A stretch of 64,000 nt of DNA from Solibacillus isronensis (GTDB taxonomy: Bacteria > Bacillota > Bacilli > Bacillales_A > Planococcaceae). Location: positions 1,674,001 through 1,738,000 of the forward strand of contig NZ_FVZN01000014.1 in NCBI RefSeq assembly GCF_900168685.1, read 5' to 3'. The notes beneath the pieces were generated by a model. It made no database searches. It was not told where the DNA came from and was given only the letters and a program-made list of their open reading frames with translations. Positions 60,064 through 64,000 of this stretch are shown here, piece by piece. Made by a program: the position numbers and the translations under genes. Numbering within the stretch: position 1 is the stretch's first letter; every line of letters starts with the position of its first letter.

Positions 60064-60501
60064 CTATTTTATAAAGTCAAATATTTTTAAATCCACTTCA
60101 TCTATGTGACCGATCTTTTCCTCTAGGTCCCATAATCGAATTTCTGATGTCTCTTTATTTTTCCGAAATGGTTGAAGTTTTTCAAGAGTAGTAAAATAAA
60201 TAGGATTATATTTAATTACACCATTTATTACGTTTTTCACTTTTAACAAACCTTTAAATTCCATATTCAAAACTCTTTGCCCAGTTTCTTCGTAAAGTTC
60301 TCTTATAGCACAATCTTTCGGTGTTTCATTTGCTTCCCTATGGCCGGCTGGTAATTCCCATTGTTTTCTTAAAGTGTTATAACATAAAAGATAGTTGCTA
60401 TTACATTTTATTACTGCATATGATCCAGCCAATCGGTGATAGTTATATATTTCAGTTTCTTCTACAAAAATAAATTCAAGGAATTCAAAATCACTATTCA
60501 T
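60064..60501 (-). CDS. Nudix hydrolase
   Basis: A protein of 145 residues with Nudix box GHREANETPKDCAIRELYEE and TGQ. The N-terminal half has a strand-rich segment, LAGSYAVIKCNSNYLLCYN. GGGAGGGG lies 16 bases before the ATG, longer than usual. Substrate unknown. Confidence 0.78.
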   Translation of the reverse strand: MNSDFEFLEFIFVEETEIYNYHRLAGSYAVIKCNSNYLLCYNTLRKQWELPAGHREANETPKDCAIRELYEETGQRVLNMEFKGLLKVKNVINGVIKYNPIYFTTLEKLQPFRKNKETSEIRLWDLEEKIGHIDEVDLKIFDFIK

Positions 60502-60728
60502 TGTATGTATAATTAATCCCCTCCCCTAATTAAATCCCTTCTCACTCTACCCCAAATCTTTATATATTGTAATTCCAGAAAAATAATAAAAACCCTTTTT
60601 GCCAGCTTCATCCCTAAAGGGACTTAAAGAAAAATTATCAAATATTTTTAAAATATAATATTATCAAGTATTTAATATGTTATGATATTGCAGAATAAGA
60701 TTAGTAAGACAAGAAATGAGGATTTTTA

Positions 60729-62399
60729 TTGAAAAGATTTGCAGCATTTGTTTTTGCAATCGGGGCCTTATTGGTATCTCCAAAAGTTGAGGCTGAGTAT
60801 TTCGAATATTTTAAAGACGTACCATTCTGGGAAGTAAATACCAAAATTAAAGCAGAACTAATTCCGGGAAGTACATATTATAAAAATACAGACTACTTTT
60901 TGTTGGATATAAAAGAAGATTCTTTAGTAACGTTTACTAGCAATGACTATCCGTATCACGGCACCTCCATTACTTTAAAGGAACCGATAACAAATGAAGA
61001 GATTATTTCACTCGGCCCAACCACTGAAGACGGCGATTTACAGTATACGAAACATATAATTCAATTACGAAAAGGAATTTACGGTGTTTTTGTGTCTGGT
61101 CGCCATGAAATTGCCTACGAGTCGATATATTCCGTTGAACCATTACAAAATGATTATGATATAGAGCCAAACAATACGCGGGCTCAGGCAAATAAAATTC
61201 AGGTAAATAAAATATATAAACAGCTCTCTACGGCAAATAGTCTTTATCAGGAGGACTTTTATTTTTTCGATATAACGGAACCGAGTATAGTCCGATTACT
61301 CGCAAGTACTGATCAAAAGTCTGATAATCGTGTGGGAATGTTTATTGTCCCTGAAATCGATACAGAACAAACAAAATTAGTATCACTATCTAGAACTGTT
61401 TCGAATACAGATGATTGGCAGGAAACTTCCTATGAAGTATTTAGTCCGGGGCGCTATTATTTCGTAGTACGGGATATGGCAAGTGTTTACGATAAAAACT
61501 ACAAGTTTCTGATTGAACAGCAGGCGATAGAAAAGCCTGAAAGATTTAAAAACGGTTTAAACTTCAATTCAATACCGTTAAATACGAAATACAGTGGTTT
61601 TATTTCGAGTGAAGACAACTATTCCTTTTCAATTAGCAAACCTGCAAATATAGGAATTGTTTTAAATGAACATGAAAATCAAACAAAAGATTTATATTTT
61701 AACCTGTATAAAGGCGGAGGTTCTTTAAAAAACCTAGACTATTTGGCACATTCAGACAATCTTTCTTTTAATCCTAAGTATTTAAACATACAACTAGCAC
61801 CTGGCAATTATACTGTATCGGTAGAGGATTTTAATCGGCAAATAACGGATCGTTTATACTATGATATCGCTGTATACGAACTGCTTTTTTCAGATGTTAC
61901 AGTAAAAAATGTATATATCGGTGAAATTACAGCATTAGCAAACTCAGGAATAATCCGAGGGTACGAAGATGGTACGTTTCAGCCGAAAAACAATATAACA
62001 CGGAAACAGGTATTTACGATGTTGAGCCGTGATAGTCAGTTACCATTACAGCCAATCCGTAACATGATACCATTCAAAGATATAAAAAATAATAGTTCTT
62101 CGTACGAACTGATAAAGCCATTTTATGAAGCTGGCGTAATCGACGGCTCCAATGGGAACATGAATTTATCAAGTGCACTAACACGAGCCCAACTGGCAAA
62201 AATTTTAGTCAATGCCTACAATTTAAAAATGAAGGATGTTCCCATATCCTTTAAAGATACGCCAAACAACGAGTATGTACAAATACTGGCGTCAAATGGA
62301 ATTACAACTGGTTCCAACGGCTATTTTATGCCAAACAAACCAGTATCACGCGAACATTTCAGTGTTTTTTTACACCGATTATATAATGCGGATAAATAA
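60729..62399 (+). CDS. Exported SLH-domain protein with PPC-like repeats
   Basis: A protein of 556 residues. Starts with TTG behind GAGGAT; signal peptide about 1-22 (FAAFVFAIGALLVSP, cleavage near VEAEY). Two or three beta-sandwich segments of the bacterial pre-peptidase C-terminal (PPC) type follow, then three SLH domains (about 395-445, 450-500 and 505-550) with TRKQ, TRAQ and SREH as binding motifs. Predicted to be anchored to the wall polymer. No catalytic motif is seen, so it may be structural or adhesive. Confidence 0.85.
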   Translation: MKRFAAFVFAIGALLVSPKVEAEYFEYFKDVPFWEVNTKIKAELIPGSTYYKNTDYFLLDIKEDSLVTFTSNDYPYHGTSITLKEPITNEEIISLGPTTEDGDLQYTKHIIQLRKGIYGVFVSGRHEIAYESIYSVEPLQNDYDIEPNNTRAQANKIQVNKIYKQLSTANSLYQEDFYFFDITEPSIVRLLASTDQKSDNRVGMFIVPEIDTEQTKLVSLSRTVSNTDDWQETSYEVFSPGRYYFVVRDMASVYDKNYKFLIEQQAIEKPERFKNGLNFNSIPLNTKYSGFISSEDNYSFSISKPANIGIVLNEHENQTKDLYFNLYKGGGSLKNLDYLAHSDNLSFNPKYLNIQLAPGNYTVSVEDFNRQITDRLYYDIAVYELLFSDVTVKNVYIGEITALANSGIIRGYEDGTFQPKNNITRKQVFTMLSRDSQLPLQPIRNMIPFKDIKNNSSSYELIKPFYEAGVIDGSNGNMNLSSALTRAQLAKILVNAYNLKMKDVPISFKDTPNNEYVQILASNGITTGSNGYFMPNKPVSREHFSVFLHRLYNADK

Positions 62400-62445
62400 C
62401 GAAAGTTAGACGCTATTATTTTAATTCAACTACAGGTTAGCACTC

Positions 62446-62480
62446 ACACTCCTTTCTATGTAGAACGGAGTGTTTTCTTT
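62446..62480 (+). terminator. Terminator of the SLH protein gene
   Basis: ACACTCC (62446-62452) pairs with GGAGTGT (62467-62473), followed by TTTCTTTT. Confidence 0.75.
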
Positions 62481-62580
62481 TAGTTGCTGATGCTGTTCCC
62501 AATGACTAGTTTGGACCTTTTATAAATGAAGTTTTTTCAATTAACTGGCCCGAATAAAAGAACTTTTCTTTTTATAAAAT

Positions 62581-62894
62581 TTAATTTGCATTTGTCGTAG
62601 AATCATAATTTTCCCCATCAATCACATAATATTCGAACTGCCCTTTTATATCATGAGCGAAATATATATAAATGATATTTGGTTCGTTATTAAAAGTCAC
62701 TTCTACGTGATACTTGGGTAAGCCGAAAAAGTTCCACTTGCTTTCAAGATTTATTATTTCCGATGCTTCGTAACCCTTTTCTTCTTTTAAATACTGCATC
62801 ATTTTATCGGAAGCCTAATCTTTTTTAAACTGAATGAAATAGAAACGAAAATAATTAATATTAAGATAACAGGGTAATGAAAAATTTTTTCATT
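62581..62894 (-). pseudogene. DUF3139-like protein with a broken N-terminus
   Basis: The last 73 codons form an intact DUF3139-type segment (LESKWNFFGLPKYHVEVTF, NNEPNIIYIYF). In the same frame a TAG lies just upstream. The expected N-terminal membrane helix is still readable, but in other frames: MKKFF from ATG 62894, then a hydrophobic stretch VILILIIFVSISFSL in a second frame. At least two frameshifts separate the pieces, so the gene looks inactivated. Confidence 0.6.
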
Positions 62895-62965
62895 TGAACC
62901 ATTCCCCAATTTATTTTTAGTAAATTTCTTCTTGATTATCAATCTTTATAAAAAGACCACAATTA

Positions 62966-63334
62966 TCAATCCTCTATTAAAATAATATCTTTTGCTTCTA
63001 ATGTCCGGCTGTCTATATCTTCAGTCAGTGTTTTCTCTCCTGTAAGAATAACACTAACGACATTATTTTGTTGTAAATCGCTAAGTGTTATTTTTTCACC
63101 ATTATCAGACTTAATTAAGGTATCATCTGTTATATTTACTACACAAGTATACCCAACGTCATCAGAACCTGTACTGTTTTTTTGTTTTGTAACATAATCT
63201 GAACACCTTATATTTAAGGTGTTCTTTTCTATACTAATTATTTCACCAGTAATTGAAGTAATTGTAGAACCTTCTTTTGAACAAGCGGTTATAACGGTTA
63301 AATAAATCAAACAAAAAATTGCAAGTCTTTTCAT
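62966..63334 (-). CDS. Small lipoprotein
   Basis: A protein of 122 residues with a lipoprotein signal ending VITAC. A compact beta-rich domain after it (ITGEIISIEKNTLNIR..., VVNITDDTLIK) resembles OB-fold DUF3221 or YobA-type lipoproteins of Bacillales. GAGGAGGG before the ATG. Function unknown. Confidence 0.7.
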   Translation of the reverse strand: MKRLAIFCLIYLTVITACSKEGSTITSITGEIISIEKNTLNIRCSDYVTKQKNSTGSDDVGYTCVVNITDDTLIKSDNGEKITLSDLQQNNVVSVILTGEKTLTEDIDSRTLEAKDIILIED

Positions 63335-63465
63335 AAAGCATCCCTCCTCACAAATATCAAAAATAAATATGTACTTTTTCTAATAAAGAAATTTATTACC
63401 TCGATATGGGCCAATAAAGCCTTGGTATGTTCATCGCATGTCTTCTTATTAAAAAAGGGTAGCTT

Positions 63466-63987
63466 TTAATTGAAGTGCTTCTTAACACGTTTTGTATTTT
63501 TAATAACTTTTATCTTATCTTTATATGCGCCATAATTATTGAAAAAGTTAATTTTACCTACTTCTTCAAAGTAACGATTCCATCTAAACATTTTTAAAAA
63601 AATAGCTAGTGTTGGTTTGTAGTTAGCTTTCTCTATTCGAAGTTTTTGTTTTAAAAACCTCTTAATAATTCGGTAAGTTCTGATTGAATATTTGGTATCT
63701 AAAAAGAAAATCAAATCTGCATTATGAAAACAATTGCTTACCCAATCTTCATTGTGTATTCCTTCAATTATCCAACTGTCTGATTGTAATATACTGTTTA
63801 GATACTCTTCCCGCTCTTGTTCAGTTCTCCTAATATCTCCGGACTTATGCCTTATCCACACAATATTGTCTAATTCGTAATACGGTATATCTAACCACGA
63901 AGAAATTTCTTTTGCTAAAGTTGTTTTACCACTTCCAACTGACCCAATAATATGAATTCTCTTGTAGTTTGTCTTATTCAAAAACAT
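63466..63987 (-). CDS. Adenylate-kinase-like P-loop NTPase (FlaR/topology modulation type)
   Basis: A protein of about 173 residues with the P-loop IIGSVGSGKTTLAKEIS and a downstream WIIEGIHNEDW and DLIFFLD, as in proteins annotated DNA topology modulation FlaR-like kinases. Their substrate is unknown. Starts at ATG 63987 or at TTG 63981, which is better spaced from GGCGGAG. The gene ends inside the window. Confidence 0.8.
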   Translation of the reverse strand: MFLNKTNYKRIHIIGSVGSGKTTLAKEISSWLDIPYYELDNIVWIRHKSGDIRRTEQEREEYLNSILQSDSWIIEGIHNEDWVSNCFHNADLIFFLDTKYSIRTYRIIKRFLKQKLRIEKANYKPTLAIFLKMFRWNRYFEEVGKINFFNNYGAYKDKIKVIKNTKRVKKHFN

Positions 63988-64000
63988 CAACTCCGCCTTA

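Noticed and set aside
1-64000. CRISPR arrays, tRNA, rRNA, transposases, prophage genes
   Set aside because: I looked for regularly spaced direct repeats, cloverleaf ends, rRNA cores and integrase or transposase motifs and found none.

Overview
The window is low-GC DNA from an endospore-forming Bacillales bacterium, most likely of the Planococcaceae (Solibacillus/Lysinibacillus type). The support is a TnrA-type nitrogen regulator, a Spo0E-like phosphatase, a CotX-like spore coat protein, a YrzI-like small protein, PdxS/PdxT vitamin B6 synthesis, purine-rich Shine-Dalgarno sequences, many TTG/GTG starts, and two exported proteins carrying three SLH (S-layer homology) domains. It looks like chromosomal accessory sequence. 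There is no rRNA, tRNA, CRISPR array, prophage, transposase or replication origin that I can see.

Layout. 1-9.9 kb: short independent genes (YesK-like protein, nucleotidyltransferase, alpha/beta hydrolase, micro-ORFs, S9 peptidase, lipoprotein, DUF2500, ThpR, XRE repressor with membrane partner, deaminase). 10-13.7 kb: pdxST, an SLH-anchored glucosaminidase and a UPF0316 protein. 13.8-21.6 kb: the most coherent pathway, a minus-strand operon for a GntR/FCD regulator, an ABC importer, an M20 N-carbamoyl amidohydrolase, an SDR epimerase and a D-hydantoinase/dihydropyrimidinase, divergent from tnrA. Two sequences that fit the TnrA/GlnR box lie in the shared intergenic region and two FCD-type operators precede the transporter. 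The model is nitrogen-limited uptake of a cyclic ureide, ring opening, and decarbamoylation to an amino acid plus ammonia. 21.7-34.9 kb: small housekeeping and accessory enzymes (Nudix, GNAT, pirin, VOC, methyltransferase, SRPBCC, racemase-like, DMT, HAD), with two broken genes (C39-like peptidase, DinB). 35-39.4 kb: a Baeyer-Villiger monooxygenase/esterase pair (ketone to ester to acid plus alcohol), divergent from a strong promoter with two identical palindromic operators that drives a frameshifted SGNH esterase and a PadR regulator. 39.4-46 kb: phosphotransferase, HIT, GNAT, an ECF sigma/anti-sigma pair, a Spo0E-like protein and Nudix. 47.1-48.5 kb: a YrzI micro-protein locus with tandem hairpins and two further micro-ORFs. 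48.5-64 kb: CAP-domain protein, a second YesK-like copy, many Nudix/GNAT/nucleotidyltransferase genes, CotX, a DUF1835 operon, an SLH protein and an adenylate-kinase-like NTPase.

A related palindrome occurs about 13 times, almost always just after a minus-strand gene. It works as a terminator but shares loop, bulge and flank details, so it looks like a dispersed repeat family. At least five genes are decayed (C39-like peptidase, DinB, SGNH esterase, HAD fragment, DUF3139). Function calls come from motif recognition by eye; no database search was possible.
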